Of a stretch of 64,000 bases of DNA, positions 57,215 through 64,000 are shown one piece after another. Source of the stretch: Embleya sp040605455 (GTDB taxonomy: Bacteria; Actinomycetota; Actinomycetes; Streptomycetales; Streptomycetaceae); assembly GCF_040605455.1 (NCBI RefSeq), contig NZ_JBEXCV010000030.1, positions 1 through 64,000 on the forward strand, written 5' to 3'. The notes beneath the pieces are model-generated. The model was not told the origin of the DNA. It saw only the letters and a program-made list of their open reading frames with translations, and searched no databases. How positions within the stretch are numbered: position 1 is the first letter of the stretch; the number at the start of each line of letters is the position of its first letter. Both the position numbers and the translations under genes were made by a program.

Positions 57215-59014
57215 GTGAACCCCAGGCACGTCACCCCTGCCGTCGTCGTCGCGCTGTGCGCACTGCTCGTCCTGTCCGCCGCACCGGCCGCGCCGAGCCG
57301 GGCAGCCGATGCCCCGCCCGAACACACCACCGACTCCGGGTCCTTCCTCGAACGCGACGACGACCTGCCGCATCCGTTCACCGAGCGACGCAGACAGCGG
57401 CGCGACGCGGCGGTGCAGGCGATCACCGAGAAGCCCGGACTCACCACGCGCACCGTGCCGGCGGGCAAGGCCGGCATCGCGGAGGCCCGCCCGCCCGCCG
57501 ACGCGCGGGTGTTCGTGATCCTGGTCGAGTTCGGCGATCGCCTCGACGCGCCGAACGGGCAGCGGCACAGCACCCGGCCGGGGCCTCGGCACGGCACGAT
57601 CCCGGCGCCGGACCGGGCCCAGGACACCACGACGATGTGGCGATCGAGCTACGAACGCGACCACTACCGGGACCTGTTCTTCGGGCCGGGCACGGCCGCG
57701 CCCTCGCTGGCGTCGTACTACCGTCGCCAGTCCGCGGGCCGCTACTCGATCGACGGCGAGGTCGCCGACTGGGTCCGGGTGCCGTACAACGAGGCGCGCT
57801 ACGGCAACGACGGGTGTGGCCGCAACGTGTGCCGGGACGTGTGGGATCTGGTCCGGGACGCGATGAAGGTCTGGTACGACGGCCGATTGGCCCAGGGGCT
57901 GACCGCCGCGCAGGTCCGCGAGCAGCTGGCCTCGTTCGATCGGTGGGATCGGGACGACTTCGACGGCGACGGCGACTTCGACGAGCCGGACGGCTACCTC
58001 GACAACGTGGAGATCGTGCACGCCGGCGTGGACAAGGCCCAGGGCGGCGGTGAACAGGGCCGGGGCGCGGTGTGGTCGCACCGGTGGTACGCGTACGCGG
58101 ACCGGGTCGGCCGCACCGGTCCGGCGGCGAACCGGTCGGGCGGCACGCCGATCGGGGACTCCGGGATCTGGGTCGGCGACTACACGATGCAGTCGGAGAA
58201 CGGCGGATTGGGCGTGATCGCACACGAGTTCGGGCACAATCTGGGCCTGCCGGATCTGTACGACCGGGGCAACTCGACGGACGGCCCGCCCGGATTCTGG
58301 TCGCTGATGGCCCTCGGCGGGTATCTCGGCGACGAGGACGGCGCGGGCTCGCTGCCGGGCTCGCTGTCCGCCTGGGACAAGCTGCAACTGGGCTGGTTGG
58401 ACGTACGCGTCGTGGATCGCACCCGCAAGACCGTGGTCCAGCTCGCGCCGAACCAGTCCACCGGAGACCCGCAGGCACTGCTGATCCCGCTGCCGCCGCG
58501 GCGCGGCAGCGATGCGAAACGCTGGTACCTCGTGGAGAACCGGCAGTACGTCGGCGCCGACACCGCGCTCGTGGCCGGCCCGTACCAAATCACCTCCGGC
58601 AAGCGGTTGGCGACCCACTTCCCGTACGGCGAGGGCGTGCTGATCTGGCTGTGGGACACCTCGTACACCGACAACGACGTGACCCGGCACCCCGGCGAAG
58701 GCCTGATCCTGCCGGTCGACATCCACCCGGCCCCGCTCCTGGACCCGAACGGCAAACCCCTGCCCACCCGATTCCAGACCGCCGACGCCGCGCTGACCGC
58801 CACGGACGAACGAACCTCCGCGATCAACCTGGGCCGCCTGGGCAACTTCCCATCCCGCCCCGGCGTCCCAACCTTCACCGACAGCACCGAATACTGGTCC
58901 GCCACAGCCCCCGACACCGGCGTAAAGACCCCCGACACAGGCACCAAAATCACTGTCGAAGGCCCCACCCGCACCGGCAACGCAACAAGACTCACAGTAG
59001 GCCCCACCCCCTGA
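57215..59014 (+). CDS. Secreted M6-family (immune-inhibitor-A-like) metalloprotease
   Basis: A 599-residue protease. The signal peptide VTPAVVVALCALLVLSAAPA (residues 6-25, probable cleavage after ...SRAADA) precedes a propeptide-like segment and the catalytic domain with HEFGHNLGLPD (H337, E338, H341) and a downstream ligand aspartate or methionine region near LMALGGYLG. DFDGDGDFDEPDGYLDNVEI resembles a Ca2+-binding loop. The tail is Thr/Pro-rich and may be shed or cell-wall-near. GTG start with GGAGAGCC upstream. It would digest extracellular proteins. Confidence 0.92.
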   Translation: MNPRHVTPAVVVALCALLVLSAAPAAPSRAADAPPEHTTDSGSFLERDDDLPHPFTERRRQRRDAAVQAITEKPGLTTRTVPAGKAGIAEARPPADARVFVILVEFGDRLDAPNGQRHSTRPGPRHGTIPAPDRAQDTTTMWRSSYERDHYRDLFFGPGTAAPSLASYYRRQSAGRYSIDGEVADWVRVPYNEARYGNDGCGRNVCRDVWDLVRDAMKVWYDGRLAQGLTAAQVREQLASFDRWDRDDFDGDGDFDEPDGYLDNVEIVHAGVDKAQGGGEQGRGAVWSHRWYAYADRVGRTGPAANRSGGTPIGDSGIWVGDYTMQSENGGLGVIAHEFGHNLGLPDLYDRGNSTDGPPGFWSLMALGGYLGDEDGAGSLPGSLSAWDKLQLGWLDVRVVDRTRKTVVQLAPNQSTGDPQALLIPLPPRRGSDAKRWYLVENRQYVGADTALVAGPYQITSGKRLATHFPYGEGVLIWLWDTSYTDNDVTRHPGEGLILPVDIHPAPLLDPNGKPLPTRFQTADAALTATDERTSAINLGRLGNFPSRPGVPTFTDSTEYWSATAPDTGVKTPDTGTKITVEGPTRTGNATRLTVGPTP

Positions 59015-59077
59015 CCCAACCCCCTCGAAACCCCAGCCCAAACACCTCCATCGCCCCGACACCCACTTGAGGCCCCC

Positions 59078-59178
59078 CAGCCCGCCCGGCGCTTGAGGGC
59101 CAATCAGCCCGGCCGGCGCTTGAGGCCACCCAGCCCGGCCGGCGCTTGAGGGCAAACCAGCCCGGCCGGCGCTTGAGG
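59078..59178. repeat. Four-copy GC-rich repeat (CAGCCCGGCCGGCGCTTGAG)
   Basis: 21-bp cores ending TTGAGG start at 59078 (one base different), 59105, 59131 and 59158, spaced 26 or 27 bases. The same core is widespread in streptomycete intergenic DNA and often acts as a terminator when two arms face each other. It lies between convergent M6 protease and pncA genes. Confidence 0.85.
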
Positions 59179-59207
59179 CCAACCCGCCGCCGCCAAGCCC
59201 GAGTGCC

Positions 59208-59831
59208 TCAGGGCAAAACCGGCTCCCCCACAAGAACCACCCCGGCCCCCCGAAGCTCGGCAAGCGCATCAGCCGTGGTCCCCGCCGCCACCCCCGCCGT
59301 CAACCCCAACAGCACCCGCGTCGAAAACCCCTCCCGCACCGCATCGAGCGCAGTGGCCCGCACACAGTGATCCGTCGCGATCCCGACCACGTCCACCTGG
59401 GTCACCCCGCGCGACCGCAGCCAGTCCGCCGGCGACGTACCGTCCGCAGCCGCCCCCTCGAACCCGCTGTAGGCGGCCGCGTGCGCGCCCTTGGAGAAGA
59501 CCTCCTCGACCCGCCCCGACTCGACCACCGACGCGAATGCCGGGTGGAACCGCGCCCCCTCGGTACCGACCACACAGTGCACCGGCCAGGTCCCCACATA
59601 GTCCGGCGTCGCCGAGAAGTGCGCCCCGGGATCCACGTGGTGGTCCCGCGTGGCCACGATGTGCGCGTACGCCGGCGTCTCCGCGTGCACCGGGTCCGGC
59701 GGCTGCTCGGCCGCGTTCGCCACGACGTGGTGCCGGATCGCCTCCGCGACCGCCGCCCCGCCCGCGACCGCGAGACTGCCTCCCTCGCAGAAGTCGTTCT
59801 GTACGTCGACCACGATCAATGCCCGGGTCAT
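59208..59831 (-). CDS. pncA: Nicotinamidase (isochorismatase-like hydrolase)
   Basis: A 207-residue enzyme that hydrolyses nicotinamide to nicotinate in NAD salvage. The cysteine-hydrolase triad is visible: Asp in ALIVVDVQNDFCEGGSLAV, a lysine in EEVFSKGAHAAAYSGF, and the nucleophile Cys in VVGIATDHCVRATALDAV. Metal ligands are in TRDHHVDPGAHF. The next gene downstream-in-pathway, pncB, lies just upstream (59886), consistent with one transcript. Confidence 0.93.
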   Translation of the reverse strand: MTRALIVVDVQNDFCEGGSLAVAGGAAVAEAIRHHVVANAAEQPPDPVHAETPAYAHIVATRDHHVDPGAHFSATPDYVGTWPVHCVVGTEGARFHPAFASVVESGRVEEVFSKGAHAAAYSGFEGAAADGTSPADWLRSRGVTQVDVVGIATDHCVRATALDAVREGFSTRVLLGLTAGVAAGTTADALAELRGAGVVLVGEPVLP

Positions 59832-59885
59832 CGCTGCGTGCCTCCTCGTGACCGGCCCGTCGAGTCCGACGGGCCCACTCCGCGT

Positions 59886-61190
59886 CTACTCGTAGATGGT
59901 CGGAAGTACCGGTTCCCCGCGGGAGAGCTGCGTAGCCGAAAGCGGCAGCTCCTCACGCGAACGCGCGTGTCGCGCGCGCGCCGCCGACAGCGGCTCGCGC
60001 CCGACGATCTCCCCGTCCACGACCAGCGGAACCAACAATTCCCGCTCGCCCGGCACCGCCTCCGCATCGGCCCGAAACGGCCGCAGCACCTCGGCCTCGG
60101 CCACCCCGTCCGCGTCGTAGCGCCGCACCGCGCTCTTGCGACCGCCGTGACTCGGCTTGCCCGGCGACTTCTTGGCCACCGCCACCAGCGGCGCGTCAGG
60201 CGCGTTGCTCATCGCGCGCGCGACCAGCTTGTAGACCAGCGACGCGGTCGGCTGCCCCGAGCCGGTGACCAGCTGGGTACCGACCCCGTACGCGTCCACG
60301 GGAGCCGCACGCAGCGAGGCGATCGCGTACTCGTCGAGGTCGCTGGTGACCACGATCCGGGTCTTGACCGCGCCGAGCTCGTCGAGCTGGGCCCGCACCC
60401 GGTGGGCGAGCAGGAGCAGGTCGCCCGAGTCGAGGCGGACGGCGCCGAGTTCGTGCCCGGCCACCTCCACTGCGGTGCGCACCGCACTCGCCACGTCGTA
60501 GGTGTCCACGAGCAGCGTGGTGTCCGCGCCGAGTGCGGCCACCTGCGCCGCGAACGCCTCGCGTTCGTCGTCGTGCAGCAGGGTGAACGCGTGCGCGCTG
60601 GTGCCCCGGGTCGGGATCCCGTGCCGCTGCCCGGCACGCAGGTTCGAGGTACTCGCGAAGCCGCAGATGTACGCGGCCCGCGCCGCGGCCACCGCGGCCT
60701 CCTCGTGGGTGCGGCGCGAGCCCATCTCGATGCACGGCCGCCCGGCGGCGGCCGACGTCATCCGGGACGCGGCGGCGGCGACTGCCGCGTCGTGGTTGAG
60801 GATCGACAGGATCAGCGTCTCCAGCACCACCGCCTCCGCGAAGCTGCCCTCGACCACGACCAGCGGCGAACCGGGGAACCAGCACTCACCCTCGGCGTAG
60901 CCCCAGATGTTGCCGGTGAACCGATAGCCGGCCAGCCAGTCCAGCGTCGCCGGACCGACCACGCCGGCCTCGCCGAGGAAGCGCAGCGTCTCGTCGTCGA
61001 AGCGGAAGTTCTCGACCGCGTCGAGCAGCCGCCCGGTGCCGGCCGTCACGCCGTAGCGTCGACCGTCCGGCAGTCGGCGGGAGAAGACCTCGAACACCGA
61101 ACGGCGATGCGCCGCACCGCTGCGCAGTGCGGCTTCGAGCATCGTCAGCTCGTAGTGGTCCGTCAGCAAGGCCGTGGTTGCGGTGTCCAT
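59886..61190 (-). CDS. pncB: Nicotinate phosphoribosyltransferase
   Basis: A 434-residue enzyme forming nicotinate mononucleotide from nicotinate and PRPP. It has LLTDHYELTMLEAALRSGAA at the start, RFLGEAGVVGP and the PRPP/substrate regions EMGSRRTHEEAAVAAARAAY, RLDSGDLLLLAHRVRAQLDE and IVVTSDLDEYAIASL. The size fits the family. The pair pncB-pncA makes the nicotinamide salvage route. A 21-bp near-palindrome lies 20 bases before its ATG. Confidence 0.95.
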   Translation of the reverse strand: MDTATTALLTDHYELTMLEAALRSGAAHRRSVFEVFSRRLPDGRRYGVTAGTGRLLDAVENFRFDDETLRFLGEAGVVGPATLDWLAGYRFTGNIWGYAEGECWFPGSPLVVVEGSFAEAVVLETLILSILNHDAAVAAAASRMTSAAAGRPCIEMGSRRTHEEAAVAAARAAYICGFASTSNLRAGQRHGIPTRGTSAHAFTLLHDDEREAFAAQVAALGADTTLLVDTYDVASAVRTAVEVAGHELGAVRLDSGDLLLLAHRVRAQLDELGAVKTRIVVTSDLDEYAIASLRAAPVDAYGVGTQLVTGSGQPTASLVYKLVARAMSNAPDAPLVAVAKKSPGKPSHGGRKSAVRRYDADGVAEAEVLRPFRADAEAVPGERELLVPLVVDGEIVGREPLSAARARHARSREELPLSATQLSRGEPVLPTIYE

Positions 61191-61209
61191 GTCGTCAGCA
61201 TAACACGAT

Positions 61210-61230
61210 TACTCGTCAGTTTGACGATTA
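61210..61230. promoter_or_regulatory. 21-bp near-palindrome before pncB
   Basis: TACTCGTCA (61210-61218), GTT, TGACGATTA (61222-61230): one mismatch between arms. The inner TCGTCA-GTT-TGACGA is perfect. The octamer GATTACTC also repeats directly on both sides. A NAD-metabolism repressor (such as NrtR or NadQ types) could bind here; the factor is unknown. Confidence 0.6.
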
Positions 61231-61259
61231 CTCTCAAGAGTGGTGCGCATCACGGAAAT

Positions 61260-62108
61260 TCACCCGATTATGGCCGCATTTCCACCGCTCCGCGCCCGGC
61301 GCTGGTCCAGCCGGTCCTCCTCCGGTGTCGGCGCCCACGTCGAGCCGTTGATGTGCGTGCCGCCGCCGACGAACAGCGTGTTGCCGGTGACGTAGCGCGA
61401 GTCGTCACTGGCCAGGAACAGCGCGGCCCCGCCGATGTCGGTCTCCGGGTCGCCCATCCGACCCATCGGATTGGCCGACTCGGCGACCGCGGCGGCCTCC
61501 GGGTTCGCCTTGGCGTAGGCGGCGAACGCCTCGGTCTTCGCCCCGGGACAGATCACGTTGGCCCGGATCTGATGCGGCGCCCACTCGCGCGCGGCCGAGC
61601 GGGTCAGCGCCCGAAGCGCCTCCTTGCCGACGTTGTACTCGGCGGTGAACCGGTGCGCGTTGACACCGTTCAGACTGGCGATGTTGATCACGCTGCCGCC
61701 ACCCGCGTCCCGCATCGGCTCGAACGCCGCGCGCATCGTCCACCATCCGGCCCACAGGGCCATGTCCAGACCGTGCCGGAGCATCTCGTCGGTCTTGTTC
61801 TCCAGGCGATTGATCCGGCCGCCGCCCCACGCGTTGTTCACCAGCGTGTCCAGCCGGCCCCACCGGGCCAGCGCGGCCTCGACCAGGCCGACCGCGTCCG
61901 CCTTGACCGTGACGTCGGCGACGACCGGGAGCGTGTCGACGCCGAACGCGTCGGTGATCTCGGCGGCGACCCGATCCGCCGACTCGGCCCGGATGTCGTT
62001 GACCAGGATCCGGCACCCCTCGGCCGCGAACCGCCGGGCGATCCCGCGCCCGATGCCCGCCCCGGAGCCGGTGATCACCGCGACGTGGTCCTGAAGACGT
62101 CCTGCCAT
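61260..62108 (-). CDS. Short-chain dehydrogenase/reductase
   Basis: A 282-residue Rossmann enzyme: nucleotide loop TGSGAGIGRGIA (13-24), ILVNDIRAES (the aspartate suggests an NAD(H) preference), LVNNAWGG and the catalytic Ser145, Tyr158 and Lys162 (INIASLNGVN, YNVGK). The C-terminal 30 residues (TPEEDRLDQRRARSG) extend the classical fold. It belongs to the 'classical' SDRs acting on hydroxy- or keto-compounds; substrate unknown. The ATG at 62108 follows GGGAGGCAGC. Confidence 0.9.
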   Translation of the reverse strand: MAGRLQDHVAVITGSGAGIGRGIARRFAAEGCRILVNDIRAESADRVAAEITDAFGVDTLPVVADVTVKADAVGLVEAALARWGRLDTLVNNAWGGGRINRLENKTDEMLRHGLDMALWAGWWTMRAAFEPMRDAGGGSVINIASLNGVNAHRFTAEYNVGKEALRALTRSAAREWAPHQIRANVICPGAKTEAFAAYAKANPEAAAVAESANPMGRMGDPETDIGGAALFLASDDSRYVTGNTLFVGGGTHINGSTWAPTPEEDRLDQRRARSGGNAAIIG

Positions 62109-62193
62109 GGCGCTGCCTCCCACGTTGATCGTTTGCGTCCGTGGGTATCCGCAACAGCCGTACAAAACAAGGGCTTCCCGGCGTAACCGCAGG

Positions 62194-62556
62194 TCAGCTG
62201 GGACGCGACTGGTGATCGCAGTCCCGACACTTGCGGTCCCCGTACGGCATCGAGGACACCTTGCCCGAGCCGCACTCGGGACACGTGGGACCGTCCGCGG
62301 CCGTCGGCGGACGCCAGCGCGCGGCACACGAACCGCACACGTAGTCACCGACGATGTCGGTACTCACCTTGGTCGAGCCGCACTTGCCGCACTGCACCTC
62401 GACGTGCCGCCGCTTTCGCGGCGCGGCCCGGCCGATCGCGGCCTGGCGTTCGCGCTGCGCGGAGAAACCCCAGTAGGAGCGCAGCCGGTCGGCCATGTCC
62501 GGCCGCAGATCGGCACCTTGGCCGTACGGCGCCTCATGGCTCGGCTGGTCGCTCAT
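62194..62556 (-). CDS. Zinc-ribbon protein with four CxxC pairs
   Basis: A 120-residue protein with CGKCGSTKVSTDIVGDYVCG (with CGSC following) and CPECGSGKVSSMPYGDRKC (with CRDC following), giving four CxxC pairs: two zinc ribbons in a row. The N-terminal 45 residues are polar. Possibly nucleic-acid-binding or a chaperone for zinc. It lies upstream of the SDR on the same strand. Unknown function. Confidence 0.8.
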   Translation of the reverse strand: MSDQPSHEAPYGQGADLRPDMADRLRSYWGFSAQRERQAAIGRAAPRKRRHVEVQCGKCGSTKVSTDIVGDYVCGSCAARWRPPTAADGPTCPECGSGKVSSMPYGDRKCRDCDHQSRPS

Positions 62557-62796
62557 GACAGTCACGGTAGGCCATGCCCGCCGCCGGGCGGCGCCGGTGC
62601 ACGGCCGGACGGCATCGGGCGCGCGGCGCGATAATCCCGTCGACTTCGGCGGCTCCTCGGTTATCGTCGAGGCATGTGGATCAACGGACAGCGAGCTACC
62701 GGCGTCGGGCCGGCGAACCGAGCGCTATAGCGCCGCTCGGCCCGGCTCGGCGTGTGTACTCCCACCGCCCGCTGCTCTCGCGAAGGCCGATTCACC

Positions 62797-64000
62797 ATGC
62801 TCTCGCCACAGATCCGCTCCACCTTCCTCGATTTCTTCACCTCGCGCGGACACCGCCTGGTGCCGTCCGGTTCGCTGCTGCCGCCCGATCCGAGCCTGCT
62901 CGTGTCCAACGCGGGGATGAACCAGTTCAAGCCGTGGTTCCTGGGCGATGTCGAACCCGACTTCCCGCGCGCGACGTCAGTGCAAAAGTGCGTGCGCACC
63001 GTGGACATCGACAACATCGGACACACCCGCCGGCACTCGACCTTCTTCGAGATGCTCGGCAACTTCTCCTTCGGCGACTACTTCCGGACGGAGGCGATCG
63101 GGTACGCGTACGAGTTGCTGACCGAGTACTTCGATCTCTCCCCCGACCGGTTGTGGATCACCGTCTACGAGGACGACGACGATTCGGCACGCATCTGGCG
63201 CTCGGTCGGCGTGCCGTCCGAGCGAATCCAACGCCTGGGCGCGGCGGACAACTTCTGGTCGATGGGCGTGCCGGGACCGTGCGGTCCGTGCTCGGACGTC
63301 ACCTACGACCGGGGCCCGGCGTACGGCCGCGACGGCGGACCCTCGGTCGACTCGGAGCGCTTCGTCGAGTTGTGGAGCCTGGTTTTCATGCGCAGCCTGC
63401 GCGGCGAGATCGAGCCCGGCGGCGGCTTCCCCGTACTGGGCGGCCTGCCGCGCACCGGCATCGACACGGGCCTGGGTCTGGATCGACTCGCGACCGTGCT
63501 CCAGGGGGTGGACAGCACCGTCCAGACCGACCTGCTGCGACCCACGCTTGCGACGGTGGAGGAACTGGCGGGCCGCCACTACTCCCCCGTCGACCGCGAG
63601 GACCCGCGTCGGGTGTCCTTCGAGATCCTCACCGACCACGCGCGGGCGATCGCGTTCCTGCTCGCGGACGGCATCCGGCCGGGCAAGGATGGCACCGGGT
63701 ACGTGCTGCGCAGGCTGATCCGACGGGCGATCCGACACGGCCGCCGCCTGGGCATCGAGGGCCCGATCCTGCCGCCGGTCACCGCGAGCGTGGTCGCGAA
63801 CCTGGGGCCCGCGTGGCCGGAACTCACCCGTGCGGCGTCCCTGATCGAGGACCTGACCACTCGCGAGGAGGAGTCCTTCGACCGCACCCTCCGCCGAGGC
63901 ACCCGCCTCCTCGACAGGGCAATTCGCCGCCGCCTCGAAGGAGGCCACCGCGACCTCCCCGCGGAAACCGTCTTCACCCTCTACGACTCCCACGGCTTCC
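62797..64000 (+). CDS. Alanyl-tRNA synthetase paralogue (5' part, runs off the window)
   Basis: The first 401 residues of an AlaRS. Catalytic motifs are intact: SNAGMNQFKPWFLGD, KCVRTVDIDNIGHTRRHSTF, FEMLGNFSFGDYF, NFWSMGVPGPCGPCSDVTYD and GIDTGLGLDRLATVLQGVDS, then the helical tRNA-recognition part with AIRHGRRLGI. Compared with housekeeping actinobacterial AlaRS, several positions differ (SDVTYDRG for SEINYDRG; MLSPQIRSTFLDFF for the usual MESAEIRRRWLSFF), and the acceptor region seems shorter. This looks like a second, diverged AlaRS. Start ATG at 62797, AAGG twelve bases upstream. The 3' end lies outside the window. Confidence 0.88.
   Translation, partial: MLSPQIRSTFLDFFTSRGHRLVPSGSLLPPDPSLLVSNAGMNQFKPWFLGDVEPDFPRATSVQKCVRTVDIDNIGHTRRHSTFFEMLGNFSFGDYFRTEAIGYAYELLTEYFDLSPDRLWITVYEDDDDSARIWRSVGVPSERIQRLGAADNFWSMGVPGPCGPCSDVTYDRGPAYGRDGGPSVDSERFVELWSLVFMRSLRGEIEPGGGFPVLGGLPRTGIDTGLGLDRLATVLQGVDSTVQTDLLRPTLATVEELAGRHYSPVDREDPRRVSFEILTDHARAIAFLLADGIRPGKDGTGYVLRRLIRRAIRHGRRLGIEGPILPPVTASVVANLGPAWPELTRAASLIEDLTTREEESFDRTLRRGTRLLDRAIRRRLEGGHRDLPAETVFTLYDSHGF

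Noticed and set aside
1..64000. CRISPR arrays, insertion sequences, prophage or integrative element ends
   Set aside because: No direct repeats with regular unique spacers, no transposase, recombinase or phage genes, and no duplicated tRNA 3' end next to tRNA-Lys or tRNA-Leu.

Overview
The window is very GC-rich DNA (roughly 70% or more) with dense genes, many GTG starts, G-rich Shine-Dalgarno sites and actinobacterial families (SepF, DUF2017, DUF3618, DUF2510/RDD proteins, a CysO/CysM/Mec set). It reads as the chromosome of a Streptomyces-like actinomycete such as Streptomyces, Embleya or Yinghuangia. The species cannot be fixed from sequence alone. I see no transposase, integrase, phage gene, rRNA or CRISPR array.

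Left part (0-11 kb): a partial gene end, a Uma2 nuclease remnant, a TauD/TfdA dioxygenase, a 31-bp tandem repeat and a convergent terminator. Then comes a seven-gene minus-strand operon (10819 to 1981) for an unusual chaperone machine: TPR protein, single-ring Clp-type AAA+, helical/TPR protein, a small J-like protein, a GrpE-like factor, an Hsp70-like ATPase with an inserted beta domain, and a zinc-ribbon protein. tRNA-Lys(CTT) and its terminator follow.

11-24 kb is an accessory and decaying region. A NERD-UvrD helicase and a truncated histidine kinase lie between two inverted copies of a structured ~250-bp repeat. Next come a MobA-like nucleotidyltransferase, a SepF paralogue, a TPR protein, a kinase/PQQ deletion relic, NTF2-like, rhodanese and RsbW-type fragments, a possible HEPN protein and an MFS exporter. 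gnd and tRNA-Leu(TAG) end the region.

24-36 kb: a TetR regulator with three TTGA-N7-TCAA palindromes faces an NCS1 permease and an amidohydrolase. Then follow Bcp peroxiredoxin, an ECF nickel/cobalt importer with a probable Nur box, DUF3618 and solitary GroES-like proteins, a lectin-like secreted protein, an LLM oxidoreductase, and a sulfite-oxidase-family membrane enzyme divergent from a GNAT protein.

36-46 kb: a minus-strand unit of PucR-type regulator, His-rich OB-fold membrane protein, flotillin and a 1599-residue coiled-coil AAA+ ATPase. The regulator and the membrane-protein gene share a 21-bp upstream motif.

46-64 kb is mostly conserved chromosome: rdgB, a lipoprotein, rph, an MBL hydrolase, murI, cysM-cysO with a 43-codon cysteine leader peptide, a Mec-like JAMM protease, an amino-acid permease, DUF2017, clpS, RDD proteins, a secreted M6 protease, pncA/pncB, an SDR, a zinc-ribbon protein and the start of a second-type alanyl-tRNA synthetase cut by the window edge.
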